From the NCBI GenBank assembly GCA_024399065.1, contig JAKSIB010000001.1, positions 124,001-188,000 on the forward strand: a stretch of DNA of 64,000 nt, given 5' to 3'. Shown one piece after another: positions 15,535-23,883 of the stretch. The notes below the pieces were generated by a model. That model did no database searches. It was not told the origin of the DNA and saw only the letters and a list, made by a program, of their open reading frames with translations. Position numbers and translations under genes: made by a program. Within the stretch, counting starts at the first letter, position 1. Each line of letters starts with the position of its first letter. The DNA is from Fibrobacter sp. GTDB taxonomy: Bacteria; Fibrobacterota; Fibrobacteria; Fibrobacterales; Fibrobacteraceae.

Positions 15535-16164
15535 TTACCCTGATTCCTTCTGACAGCGGTGGTCGTAGAAAAGTTCCCGTTCAGCCAGCTCAAATAGATT
15601 GAAACCATTCTTGGAAAAGAAGTGGTCCTGACCGGGGACAACTTCTACTTTGACATTTTCTCGTTCGTATAGCTTGAACAGATCGACCGTTCCGATGGAC
15701 GGATCTTCGCTGCCGAACACGAATGTCATTTTTTCGCCTGCAAATCTTTTCGTGGCGGCGCAAAGTTTGGGCGTGTTTATCATGAGGGGCGGATTGATTA
15801 ATAACAGCCGCTTCACTTGCGGAATTTTTGTCCAGTCCATGCAACCCTGGGATGCCCCCTTTGAAAATCCCATGAAATAGATTTCGGCTTGATCAAAGTT
15901 TTCAATGACAGTTTCTAATACTTGCATTGCGTGAGTTGCCTGGTTTATGCCGCATTCCGGATTGGAGCCGCAAACAACCGTAATGCCATATTTTTCCCTG
16001 GCGTTTAATGCGATGCTCAGGTATTTATCGTGGTAGCCGTTCATGGAGCCATGTGCTCCGGCCTTGATGAAGAGAATCTTTTGAGAATCTCCAAATACAA
16101 AACCGTAGTCGACGCTTGCATCGTCAACTTCGAAAGAGAGAATTTTGTCAAAGGATTTGTTCAT
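15535..16164 (-). CDS. Alpha/beta hydrolase fold protein
   Basis: 209 aa, no signal peptide. The nucleophile elbow is GFSKG (around residue 99), the acid is probably Asp in FGSEDPS, and the base is His in PGQDHFF near the C-terminus, so a complete triad is present. The early strand ILFIKAGAHGSMNG would form the oxyanion region. The size fits small cytosolic esterases or dienelactone-hydrolase-like enzymes. The substrate is unknown. It is divergent from rtcB, sharing a 157-bp intergenic region that contains an inverted repeat. Confidence 0.7.
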   Translation of the reverse strand: MNKSFDKILSFEVDDASVDYGFVFGDSQKILFIKAGAHGSMNGYHDKYLSIALNAREKYGITVVCGSNPECGINQATHAMQVLETVIENFDQAEIYFMGFSKGASQGCMDWTKIPQVKRLLLINPPLMINTPKLCAATKRFAGEKMTFVFGSEDPSIGTVDLFKLYERENVKVEVVPGQDHFFSKNGFNLFELAERELFYDHRCQKESG

Positions 16165-16223
16165 GAGCTAGGGGATACATAAGGTGGGATTCTTCCGACC
16201 ACAAAAATGTAGAAATTTTATAT

Positions 16224-16238
16224 TGTCAAAATATGACA
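16224..16238. promoter_or_regulatory. TGTCA-N5-TGACA inverted repeat before rtcB
   Basis: The same arms and 5-nt spacing occur at 8805-8819 before the methylase gene. It lies 84 nt before the rtcB start, in the divergent intergenic region. Confidence 0.4.
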
Positions 16239-16321
16239 TTTACTATTAATTATATTATCCGGTGATAGCAATAAGTTTGACGAGTTTCATTTTTCCGCCG
16301 ATATGTTCTATGAGGTAGAAT

Positions 16322-17485
16322 ATGCAAATAGAAGGCAAGTTCACCGGGGCAAGCATTTTTGCAAACACTATTGAGCCTGAAACTATTGAACAGGTGAAGC
16401 GTGTTTGCGACCATCCCATTTTCAGGGATTGCAGCATCAAGGTGATGCCCGATTGTCACGCAGGCGCGGGCTGCGTCATCGGCTTTACATCGGATATGCC
16501 GCACTATGGAGAAATCATCCCGAACATCATCGGCGTGGATCAGAGTTGCGGAATGTACGTGGTGAAGTTGGAAGAATCGCCACTCCTGAACGATTACGAA
16601 AAACTTGACAAGGTCATCCGCGGGCACGTGCCCTGCGGCTTTGACGGGCGTGACGCCGTCAGTGAAGAAGTTCCTGAAGACTTGTACGAAGATGTCCGTC
16701 GTATTTCCACAGACATCCTGAAAGACAATTACGTTACCCACTTGAAGAAAATCGGATCCCTGGGCGGCGGCAATCATTTTATTTCCATCGAGAAGGGCGA
16801 AACCGGAACCTATCTGATTATCCACAGCGGTTCCCGAAACTTCGGAAACAAATTGGCAGTTCATTTCCAGAGTATCGCCAATGAAAAGCATTGCTACGGT
16901 GAAGGCGTTCTGAAGACACTCTCGTACATCGACGGCAAGGACGCCGAGGAATACCTGAAGTGCGCCAATGTGTGCAGGCGTTTTGCCCATTGGTCCCGAA
17001 AGATTATGGCGAAGACGATTATGGTGGGCATGCGCTGGAAAGAAGAAAGTTCCTTTGAAACGCTCCACAACTACATCGGAAACGACAACATCATTCGCAA
17101 GGGCGCGATCAGCTGCAATGCCGATGAGAAGGTTCTGATTCCGCTGAACATGCGAGACGGTTCGCTGATTTGCGTTGGCAAGGGTAACGCAGAATGGAAC
17201 AACAGTGGCCCCCACGGCGCAGGCAGAGTTCTTTCACGCACCGCGGCTCGCGAAACGCTTTCCATGAAGGAATACAAGAGCACCATGGAAGGCATCTGGA
17301 CCAGCTGCGTAAACGTTTCAACCATCGACGAATCTCCCATGGCCTACAAGAACGGCGACGAAATCAAGTCGCTCATCCAGAGTACCGCCGCAGTCGTTGA
17401 TCACCTGAAGCCCGTTTACAACTTCAAGTGCGCCGAAGACGCCTCGTTCATCAAAAGGCGAAAAGAAAAGATGAAGGAAAGGTGA
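16322..17485 (+). CDS. rtcB: RtcB-family RNA ligase
   Basis: 387 aa. RtcB joins RNA 2',3'-cyclic phosphate or 3'-phosphate ends to 5'-OH ends using GTP and Mn2+. Visible signatures: MPDCHAGAGCVIGFT, GVDQSCGMY (Cys76 metal ligand; usual relatives read GVDIGCGM), SLGGGNHFI, HSGSRNFG, and PHGAGRVLSRTAARE, where His298 is the expected guanylylation site. The length is shorter than the roughly 410-480 aa of E. coli and archaeal RtcB, as in the compact bacterial branch. GAGG lies 6 nt upstream. No archease or RtcA gene is adjacent. It probably acts in RNA repair in the cytoplasm. Confidence 0.9.
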   Translation: MQIEGKFTGASIFANTIEPETIEQVKRVCDHPIFRDCSIKVMPDCHAGAGCVIGFTSDMPHYGEIIPNIIGVDQSCGMYVVKLEESPLLNDYEKLDKVIRGHVPCGFDGRDAVSEEVPEDLYEDVRRISTDILKDNYVTHLKKIGSLGGGNHFISIEKGETGTYLIIHSGSRNFGNKLAVHFQSIANEKHCYGEGVLKTLSYIDGKDAEEYLKCANVCRRFAHWSRKIMAKTIMVGMRWKEESSFETLHNYIGNDNIIRKGAISCNADEKVLIPLNMRDGSLICVGKGNAEWNNSGPHGAGRVLSRTAARETLSMKEYKSTMEGIWTSCVNVSTIDESPMAYKNGDEIKSLIQSTAAVVDHLKPVYNFKCAEDASFIKRRKEKMKER

Positions 17486-17648
17486 ACAAAGAAAAACATG
17501 AATAGAACAGGTCAACTTTGCGGCCCTTGATTGTTCAGGTAATATTTTATATATTGGATTGCACCACCACTGAGTGCGTTGCCGGACGTAGACCTGTTTA
17601 GTTTCGTCCTAAAGTTGATACATTCACATTTAGCGAAAGGAAATGGCA

Positions 17649-17774
17649 ATGGCTCTCAATATGAAACCTGTGGTGATTCGCCGGTCTCAGGTGAACGAAT
17701 TCCTGAAATATCTGTCTGAGGGGAAAAATCCCCAGGAATCTCAGGATCGTTCCGCAAAGCCTGCGTCCAAGTAA
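17649..17774 (+). CDS. Small protein (41 aa) preceding the GNAT gene
   Basis: ATG 17649 has AAAGGAA 7 nt upstream; an ATG at 17643 is also in frame. The product starts MALNMKPVVIRRSQVNEF, is basic at the N-terminus and ends in a Ser/Lys-rich tail. No family is recognised. It ends 3 nt before the GNAT start, so it is translated from the same mRNA and may be coupled. An antitoxin role for the GNAT protein is possible but unsupported by any motif. Confidence 0.5.
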   Translation: MALNMKPVVIRRSQVNEFLKYLSEGKNPQESQDRSAKPASK

Positions 17775-17777
17775 TCC

Positions 17778-18347
17778 ATGAACCTAGATTCAATTGTAAT
17801 GCTTCCCTGCCAAAGGGAAGATTTTTTACGCATTTCAGAAAAAGGATGTTTTTGTTATCCCCCCTTGGATCCAACGCAAGATGACGACCCCGTTTCTCTA
17901 GATTCGTTCTTTTGCAATGTAGCGCCCTGTGAGGATGAAGACCATTTTTTCAGGACCTACAAGTTTGTAGAAAACGGACGGGAAGACGACATTCTTGCAC
18001 TTGCTAGCATCGCAAATTCGAGCATAACCTTTGATACATACGAGGATACGCCGGATTCGTTACAAGGTTCAGGCTATAACGAAGCGTTTCCTGCAGTCAT
18101 GCTTTCTGCATTTGGTGTAAGGTTGGATCTTCAAAAGAAAGGTATCGGAAAAAGGGCGTTTGAATTACTTTTGGAGGGTATTCGCAAACATTCTTTCGCT
18201 GGAGTTCGACTCTTGACCCTCCATCCCTTGCCAGAAGCGGTTCGCTTTTATCTCGGAAGAGATTGCAAACCTTTTTACGACGAAGAAGGTTTGGAGGTGG
18301 AATCCATGGTACTGGATGTCTGGAAAAAGGAAAGTAAGGAATTATGA
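17778..18347 (+). CDS. GNAT-family N-acetyltransferase
   Basis: 189 aa. The acetyl-CoA-binding motif A is seen as VRLDLQKKGIGKRAFELL (about residues 113-130, Q-x-x-G-x-G type), preceded by a beta strand and followed by the motif B region RLLTLHPLPEAVRFYLG. The N-terminal half is poorly conserved and probably binds the acceptor, which is unknown. It begins 3 nt after a 41-aa ORF and overlaps the SLOG-like gene by four bases (ATGA), so the three form a compact operon. Confidence 0.75.
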   Translation: MNLDSIVMLPCQREDFLRISEKGCFCYPPLDPTQDDDPVSLDSFFCNVAPCEDEDHFFRTYKFVENGREDDILALASIANSSITFDTYEDTPDSLQGSGYNEAFPAVMLSAFGVRLDLQKKGIGKRAFELLLEGIRKHSFAGVRLLTLHPLPEAVRFYLGRDCKPFYDEEGLEVESMVLDVWKKESKEL

Positions 18348-18883
18348 CGACTAAGACTAAATGTTATGCCGGCATTGGCAATCGTGATTTGACTGGGGCT
18401 GTTGACGGATGTTACGGCCTGCCGATTCAAAAGGTGTTGCGCCACCTGGCCGTGGAGCTGGAGAAGCTGGGATACACGCTGTATAGTGGCGGGGCCAAGG
18501 GCTGCGATGCCGCCTTCGAGAGCGGCGTTTTGGATCCTGCCCACAAGCAAATCTTTACGGCGAAGGATGCAACCGACGAGACACGTGCCGTCGCTAGGGC
18601 ACACAAGCTGCCCGAAGAAATTCTGTTGGGTCGAAAACTGGACCTTTACGCCCGCGAAGTGTTTCAAATTTTTGGAGCTGACCAGAATACTCCGGTGGAC
18701 TTTGTGCTGTGTTATACCCGCGATGGGTGTGAAAGTCATGAGACCCGTTCCATAAAAACAGGGGGCACAGGCTTCGCCATCGAACTTGCCAGCCGCAAGG
18801 GTATCCCTGTGATAAACTTGAAGAATGCAAACTGGGAACAGAGATTACATGAATTACTAGAATTTATTCCAGTTCCTGCTTGA
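18344..18883 (+). CDS. SLOG/DprA-like Rossmann-fold protein
   Basis: 179 aa. CYAGIGNRDL near the N-terminus and YSGGAKGCDAAFE (about 46-58) form the nucleotide- or ligand-binding loops of the SLOG/LOG superfamily, which includes DprA, YpsA and TIR-linked sensors. FVLCYTRDG and GGTGFAIELASRKGIPVINL follow as in DprA-like folds. It may bind a nucleotide derivative or nucleic acid. It overlaps the GNAT stop by four bases, and its 3' end overlaps the convergent LysR gene by 20 bases. Confidence 0.7.
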   Translation: MTTKTKCYAGIGNRDLTGAVDGCYGLPIQKVLRHLAVELEKLGYTLYSGGAKGCDAAFESGVLDPAHKQIFTAKDATDETRAVARAHKLPEEILLGRKLDLYAREVFQIFGADQNTPVDFVLCYTRDGCESHETRSIKTGGTGFAIELASRKGIPVINLKNANWEQRLHELLEFIPVPA

Positions 18884-19742
18884 GCATTTCCAGGAAGAGC
18901 GCTGCCGGCTTACTGAAGGCGGCGTTCTTTTTATAGACGGCCACCAGGCCCACTTCTCGGGCGGGTCGCAGCGGGATGAACTTCAGCTCGCTATCTTCAG
19001 AAGTGCTGATGATTTTGTCTAGGCCAAGGGCACAGCCTACGCCTTCCTTTACCATGAGGGAGGCGTTAAAGAGCAAGTTGTATGTGGCGATGACATTCAG
19101 GGGAATGCGGCCCAGCCAGCCGGAAAATTCGTTGCTCCTGAAGGACTGCCTAGAAACAATCAGCGGAATTTTTGTTAGGTCTGCGGGCCTTATAAATTTG
19201 CGTTCTGCAAGTTCCGAATCTCTGCGAACGAGGAGCCCCCAGGTGTCTTTGCTTTGCAGGGCAAGGTAATCGTACTTTTGCTTGTTTACAGGCTCGATGA
19301 GAATGCCGAAATCCAGTAAGCCCTGGTCCAGTTTTTCGGTAACATCTGCGGCGTTTCCGCTGAACAGGTTCAGGCGGACTTGAGGATGTTTTTCGTTGAA
19401 TTTCTTGAAGACTTTGGCGATGACTCGCATGCCGTCGGTTTCCCCGCCGCCCACGAAAATGTCGCCGGTCAGTTCCTGTTGGCTTGCGACCTTGAATTCG
19501 TTTGCGGTGCGTTCTGCAAGGGCTACGATTTCTTCGGCTCTCTTGCGGAAGAGAATGCCGTCTTCGGTAAGGATGGTCTTCTTGTTGGAACGCTCAAACA
19601 GCTTTACGCCCAGCTCTTCTTCCAGTTCCTGCATTTGGCGGGAAAGTGTTGGCTGGGTGACGAACAGTACGTCGCTTGCCGCCTTGGAAATGCTTTCTTC
19701 CTGGGCGACGGCTAAGAAGTATTTGAGGGTTCGAAGTTCCAT
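18864..19742 (-). CDS. LysR-type transcriptional regulator
   Basis: 292 aa, full length for the family. The N-terminal winged helix-turn-helix is clear: LRTLKYFLAVAQEESISKAASD, TQPTLSRQMQELEEELG, LFERSNKKTILTEDG. The effector-binding domain covers about residues 90-290. A related gene once stood at 5589, where only the C-terminus remains. It lies next to a flavin reductase (31 nt downstream of its stop), so it may control that gene or the aldo/keto reductase group, by analogy with the remnant's position. The target is not shown by sequence. Confidence 0.85.
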   Translation of the reverse strand: MELRTLKYFLAVAQEESISKAASDVLFVTQPTLSRQMQELEEELGVKLFERSNKKTILTEDGILFRKRAEEIVALAERTANEFKVASQQELTGDIFVGGGETDGMRVIAKVFKKFNEKHPQVRLNLFSGNAADVTEKLDQGLLDFGILIEPVNKQKYDYLALQSKDTWGLLVRRDSELAERKFIRPADLTKIPLIVSRQSFRSNEFSGWLGRIPLNVIATYNLLFNASLMVKEGVGCALGLDKIISTSEDSELKFIPLRPAREVGLVAVYKKNAAFSKPAALFLEMLKQELE

Positions 19743-19772
19743 GGAGTGAAATAACCTTCAAGGGAGGGGTAG

Positions 19773-20333
19773 TTACTTTATGGATTTTCCGTCGCTGAAG
19801 GCGTTACCGATGCGGTCTCCAATGGAGTAGTAGCCGTGATTGGCGGTGTCGTAGCAGATGGGGTTCAGCTTTTTTACGTCCACTTTACCGTTTTCATCTA
19901 GGATGGATTCGTCGGCGGTGACGTTGACGATTTCACCTAGCAAAAGTTCGGGTTCCTCGGCATAGCTTATGAGCTTGCATTCCAGAGTTAGGGGGAGTTC
20001 TGCGATGAGCGGGGCGTCCACATGTTCGCTTTTGACGGCGGTGAGACCGGATTTGGCGAATTTATCTGCAACTTTGTGACCGCTGGCGATTCCCAGGTAA
20101 TCGATAGCCTTAATGTCTTTTTCGGTAGCCATACTAATGGTAAAGAACTTGCGAGCCTTGATATTGTCCATGGTTTTGTGGCTATTGGCCACGTAGATGG
20201 CAATCTGGTTCATGTCACTGACGCTGCCCCAGGCGGCTACCATGGCGTTGGCGGAACCATCTTCGTTGTAGGTTCCGATAACCAGAACGGGCTGGGGATA
20301 CAAATAGGGCTTGACGCCAAGATCTTTACGCAT
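19773..20333 (-). CDS. Flavin reductase-like protein (FMN-binding split barrel)
   Basis: 186 aa from ATG 20333, which has GGGAG upstream; 54 upstream in-frame residues were rejected as non-coding because they lie over the promoter region. PVLVIGTYNEDGSANAMVAAW is the FMN-binding loop, FFTISMATEK and SGHKVADKFAKSGL continue the split-barrel signature. It probably binds FMN and acts as a small redox protein in the cytosol. It is divergent from glutathione peroxidase across a region with a perfect palindrome, suggesting joint redox control. Confidence 0.8.
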   Translation of the reverse strand: MRKDLGVKPYLYPQPVLVIGTYNEDGSANAMVAAWGSVSDMNQIAIYVANSHKTMDNIKARKFFTISMATEKDIKAIDYLGIASGHKVADKFAKSGLTAVKSEHVDAPLIAELPLTLECKLISYAEEPELLLGEIVNVTADESILDENGKVDVKKLNPICYDTANHGYYSIGDRIGNAFSDGKSIK

Positions 20334-20434
20334 AGAAACTCCCTTTTTTTCGGAAAATATATATAAAAGGTGAGTTTTTAGTGCTCTTGCAAATGGAATA
20401 TCTTGCATAATAATGATATTGCTCCTTTTTAGTA

Positions 20435-20464
20435 TTGTATCGTGCACGATATATTTTATATATT
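20435..20464. promoter_or_regulatory. Glutathione peroxidase promoter with perfect palindrome
   Basis: TATCGTGCACGATA (20438-20451) is a perfect 14-bp palindrome overlapping a candidate -35 TTGTAT (20435-20440); the -10 is TATATT (20459-20464). MarR-family redox sensors bind palindromes of this kind, so a MarR/OhrR-type repressor is a guess. Confidence 0.55.
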
Positions 20465-20505
20465 GTGCATAAACGAAGAAGGGCTGCTTAAACAAAGGAG
20501 TTCTT

Positions 20506-21063
20506 ATGTCCCAGGATATTTATCAATTTACGGTGAAGAATAACAAGGGTGAAGATGTTTCTCTTTCTCAGTTCAGGGGCAAGGTGCTGCTGATTGTGAA
20601 TACGGCTACCAAGTGCGGGTTTACGCCTCAGTACAACGACCTGGATGAACTTTACGATAAGTACGGCCCGCAGGGTCTGGAAATTCTTGACTTTCCCTGC
20701 AATCAGTTCGGCAGCCAGGCGCCTGGCTCCGACGAGGAAATTCAGGAATTCTGCACTTTACGTTTTAGCACCAAGTTCCCCCGCTTCCAGAAGATTGATG
20801 TGAACGGCGAAAATGCTATTCCTCTTTATCAGTGGCTTAAGGCTCAGACTGGCGTGAAGAAGTTCAGCCTGAAGCATCCGCTGATGAGTCTGGTGACCAT
20901 CATGGCATCCAAGGCCAACAAGCAGTCCTCCGGGGATAACGATATCCGCTGGAACTTTACTAAGTTCCTGGTAAGTGCCGATGGTGAAGTGCTGGGCCGT
21001 TTTGAACCTGCGGTTACCGGCAAGGATTTGGAACCGGCTATTCAGAAGGCTTTAAGCAAGTAA
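20506..21063 (+). CDS. gpx: Glutathione peroxidase family protein (thiol peroxidase)
   Basis: 185 aa. The peroxidatic residue is Cys37 in NTATKCGFTPQY, so this is a cysteine, not selenocysteine, enzyme. Gln67 (FPCNQFG) and Trp in RWNFTKFLV complete the catalytic set. It reduces H2O2 or organic hydroperoxides; bacterial homologues often use thioredoxin as reductant. AAAGGAG precedes the ATG. It has its own promoter overlapped by a palindrome and is divergent from the flavin reductase. No partner gene follows: next comes a 285-bp control region for metY. Confidence 0.9.
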   Translation: MSQDIYQFTVKNNKGEDVSLSQFRGKVLLIVNTATKCGFTPQYNDLDELYDKYGPQGLEILDFPCNQFGSQAPGSDEEIQEFCTLRFSTKFPRFQKIDVNGENAIPLYQWLKAQTGVKKFSLKHPLMSLVTIMASKANKQSSGDNDIRWNFTKFLVSADGEVLGRFEPAVTGKDLEPAIQKALSK

Positions 21064-21155
21064 TATTTCTCAAAATACGTTGTGTAGATCATTTTTAGTA
21101 TGAATATAAGGCTCCGATTGGCTAAAATTGGGGCTTTTATAGAATTCTCCGTTGT

Positions 21156-21231
21156 CTTGCTATAGGTAATTTCTATAGCAAGCCGCTTTAATGAAAAAAA
21201 TATGACTTTTTCCTACTAAACCTATTGGAAA
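21156..21231 (+). promoter_or_regulatory. metY control region with two inverted repeats
   Basis: CTTGCTATAG-N7-CTATAGCAAG (21156-21182, perfect 10-bp arms) and TTTCCTA-N9-TTGGAAA (21209-21231). The second pattern recurs as TTTCCTA-N9-TAGGAAA at 25525 before the LysR gene, and TTGCTATAG at 25569. This fits LysR operator pairs for sulfur metabolism. Confidence 0.6.
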
Positions 21232-21348
21232 GGTGGGGAAATGGTTTTACATTATAGCCGTTGGTTTGAAAGACCTACAAAAATGGTAGGAAACAAACCT
21301 GAAAGTTTTAATAATAATGACAAACATTCCAGTACGGAGGAATAACAC

Positions 21349-22629
21349 ATGTCTCAGAATCTTCACTTTGAAACTCTTCAGCTCCACGTTGGCCAGGAAT
21401 CCGCAGACCCCGCAACCGATTCTCGCGCAGTTCCTATTTACGCAACCACCTCTTACGTTTTCCACAACTCCCAGCATGCCGCTGACCGTTTCGGCCTTCG
21501 CGATGCCGGTAACATTTACGGTCGCTTGACCAACTCCACCCAGGGCGTTTTCGAACAGCGTATCGCTGCCCTGGAAGGTGGTTCCGCAGCTCTCGCCGTT
21601 GCATCCGGTGCTGCTGCCATTACTTATGCCATTGAAGCTCTCGCTCAGGCTGGCGATCACGTGGTTGCCCAGAAGACCATTTACGGTGGCTCCTACAACT
21701 TGCTGAAGCACACCTTGGCTCCTTTCGGCGTCAGCACTTCTTTCGTTGACACTCACAACCTGGCTGAAGTGGAAGCTGCCATCAAGGAAAACACCAAGAT
21801 CCTTTACCTGGAAACTCTTGGTAATCCCAACTCTGATGTTTCTGATATTGACGCACTTATTGAACTCGGTCACAAGCACGGCCTCGCCGTTATCGTCGAC
21901 AACACCTTCGGCACTCCGTATCTGTTCCGCCCCATCGAACACGGCGCAGACGTTGTTGTTCATTCCGCTACTAAGTTCATCGGCGGTCACGGTACCACTC
22001 TCGGCGGCATCATCATTGAATCCGGTAAGACCAACTGGAAGTCTGGCAAGTTCCCCACCATCGCTAACCCCAACGTGAGCTACCACGGCGTAAGCTTCGC
22101 CGACGCTGTTCCGGGTGCCGCATTCGTGACCTACATCCGCGCCATTCTCCTTCGCGACCAGGGCGCTGCAATTTCCCCGTTTGCTGCATGGGCTCTCATC
22201 CAGGGTACTGAAACCTTGTCCCTGCGTATCGAACGCCATGTGGAAAATACCAAGAAGGTTGTGGAATTCCTTTCCAAGCACCCGAAGGTTGCATCCGTTA
22301 GCCACCCCAGCCTGCCGTCTCATCCGGATCACGAAAACTTCAAGAAGTATTTCCCCAAGGGTGGCGCCTCCATCTTTACCTTTGAAATCAAGGGCGGTCA
22401 GGCCGAAGCCTGGAAGTTCATTGATAGCCTGAAGATCTTTAGCCTCTTGGCAAACGTTGCCGATGTGAAGAGCCTGGTGATTCATCCGTACACCACCACT
22501 CATTCCGAACTGAACGAAGAAGAATTCAAGGAACAGAATATCACTCCGTCCACCATCCGCCTCTCCATCGGTACCGAACACATCGATGACATTATTGCGG
22601 ACCTCGCTCAGGCACTGGAACAAGTGTAA
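21349..22629 (+). CDS. metY: O-acetylhomoserine sulfhydrylase
   Basis: 426 aa, normal for the Cys/Met metabolism PLP family. The N-terminus FETLQLHVGQESADPATDSRAVPIYATTSYVF is typical of MetY. YGRLTNSTQ marks the phosphate and substrate site, and Lys209 in SATKFIGGHGT binds PLP. It makes homocysteine from O-acetylhomoserine and sulfide in the cytoplasm; some members also make cysteine from O-acetylserine. AGGAGGAAT precedes the start. Downstream, after a repeat-rich spacer, lies cysK on the same strand, so the pair supplies sulfur amino acids. Two inverted repeats upstream suggest LysR control. Confidence 0.93.
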   Translation: MSQNLHFETLQLHVGQESADPATDSRAVPIYATTSYVFHNSQHAADRFGLRDAGNIYGRLTNSTQGVFEQRIAALEGGSAALAVASGAAAITYAIEALAQAGDHVVAQKTIYGGSYNLLKHTLAPFGVSTSFVDTHNLAEVEAAIKENTKILYLETLGNPNSDVSDIDALIELGHKHGLAVIVDNTFGTPYLFRPIEHGADVVVHSATKFIGGHGTTLGGIIIESGKTNWKSGKFPTIANPNVSYHGVSFADAVPGAAFVTYIRAILLRDQGAAISPFAAWALIQGTETLSLRIERHVENTKKVVEFLSKHPKVASVSHPSLPSHPDHENFKKYFPKGGASIFTFEIKGGQAEAWKFIDSLKIFSLLANVADVKSLVIHPYTTTHSELNEEEFKEQNITPSTIRLSIGTEHIDDIIADLAQALEQV

Positions 22630-22630
22630 A

Positions 22631-22770
22631 TAGACGAGAGAACGTTCGCTGTGCTCACTACAGACGAGAGACGAAAGAAAAATAATGACGGCGGAGCCGT
22701 TTAATATAGAGCGCCTTTGGCGCCAAATTAAATCTCTCGTCTTTCGTCTACCAGGGGCAACGCCCCGGTC
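22631..22770. repeat. Intergenic repeat cluster (REP-like) between metY and cysK
   Basis: AGACGAGAGACGAAAGA (22662-22678) and its near inverse TCTCTCGTCTTTCGTCTA (22733-22750) form a long inverted repeat; TAGACGAGAGA at 22631 is an additional unit. Inside are small palindromes GGCGGAGCC and GGCGCC; GGGGCAACGCCCC follows just outside. No coding potential is seen. It may be a mobile or folded intergenic element. Confidence 0.55.
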
Positions 22771-22798
22771 TAAAACCTAAACATAAAGGAATTTCAAA

Positions 22799-23731
22799 AT
22801 GTCTAAGATTTATACTTCTGCAGATCAGCTGATTGGTCACACTCCTCTTCTGGAACTTACTCACATCGAAGCCGCTAACAATCTCGGTGCGAAGGTTCTG
22901 GCAAAGCTTGAATATTTCAACCCCGCTGGCTCCGTGAAGGACCGTATCGCCAAGGGCATTCTGGATGACGCTGAAAAGTCCGGCAAGCTGAAGCCCGGTG
23001 CAGTGATTATCGAACCGACCTCCGGTAACACTGGCATTGGCCTTGCTTCCGTTGCTGCAGCCCGCGGCTACCGCATCATCATCGTGATGCCCGAAACCAT
23101 GAGCGTTGAACGCCGCCAGATCATCAAGGCCTACGGTGCAGAACTTGTTCTTACCGAAGGCGCCAAGGGCATGAAGGGTGCTATCGCCCGTGCCAACGAA
23201 CTGGCTGCAGAAATTCCTAACAGCTTTATCCCGGGCCAGTTCGTGAACCCGGCAAACCCGGCAACTCACCGTGCCTCTACCGGCCCGGAAATCTGGGAAG
23301 ACACCGACGGTAAGGTGGATATCTTTGTTGCCGGTGTGGGTACCGGTGGTACCGTCACGGGCGTTGGCGAATATCTGAAGTCCCAGAACCCCAACGTGAA
23401 GGTTGTGGCTGTTGAACCCGCTTCCTCTCCGGTACTTTCCAAGGGTGTTGCTGGCGCTCACAAGATCCAGGGCATTGGCGCAGGTTTCGTTCCTGACACC
23501 TTGAACACCAAGGTCTATGACGAAATCATCGCAGTGGAAAACGAAGCCGCATTCGAAGCCGGCCGCGAAATCGGCCACAAGGAAGGCGTGCTGGTGGGCA
23601 TCTCTTCTGGTGCCGCCCTTTGGGCCGCCAAGGAACTGGCAAAGCGTCCGGAAAACAAGGGCAAGACCATCGTGGCTCTGCTCCCGGATACCGGCGACCG
23701 CTACCTTTCTACCGCATTGTTCGCTGAGTAA
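22799..23731 (+). CDS. cysK: Cysteine synthase A
   Basis: 310 aa, full length. Lys47 in [10 protein letters not shown] binds [14 protein letters not shown] is the substrate loop, [12 protein letters not shown] binds the PLP phosphate, and [11 protein letters not shown] is near the C-terminus. It converts O-acetylserine and sulfide to cysteine. AAAGGAA precedes the ATG. It lies 169 nt after metY and is followed by a strong terminator, then a deleted copy of itself, so gene duplication occurred here. Confidence 0.95.
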   Translation: MSKIYTSADQLIGHTPLLELTHIEAANNLGAKVLAKLEYFNPAGSVKDRIAKGILDDAEKSGKLKPGAVIIEPTSGNTGIGLASVAAARGYRIIIVMPETMSVERRQIIKAYGAELVLTEGAKGMKGAIARANELAAEIPNSFIPGQFVNPANPATHRASTGPEIWEDTDGKVDIFVAGVGTGGTVTGVGEYLKSQNPNVKVVAVEPASSPVLSKGVAGAHKIQGIGAGFVPDTLNTKVYDEIIAVENEAAFEAGREIGHKEGVLVGISSGAALWAAKELAKRPENKGKTIVALLPDTGDRYLSTALFAE

Positions 23732-23833
23732 TTGGGAATCTCTGGGCTTGATTTGTCTCCGTAACAAGTCTAGAGAATCTGCTTTAAGGCCGTAAGGGCC
23801 CGCTCATTCCACACGTTGGATGACATTTGAGTG

Positions 23834-23873
23834 AAAAACGCTTGAAAGTATCATTTGCTTTCAGGCGTTTTTT
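23834..23873 (+). terminator. Terminator downstream of cysK
   Basis: AAAACGC-T-TGAAAG paired with CTTTCA-G-GCGTTTT around a 9-nt loop, with a run of seven T. Confidence 0.85.
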
Positions 23874-23883
23874 TAATATTTGG

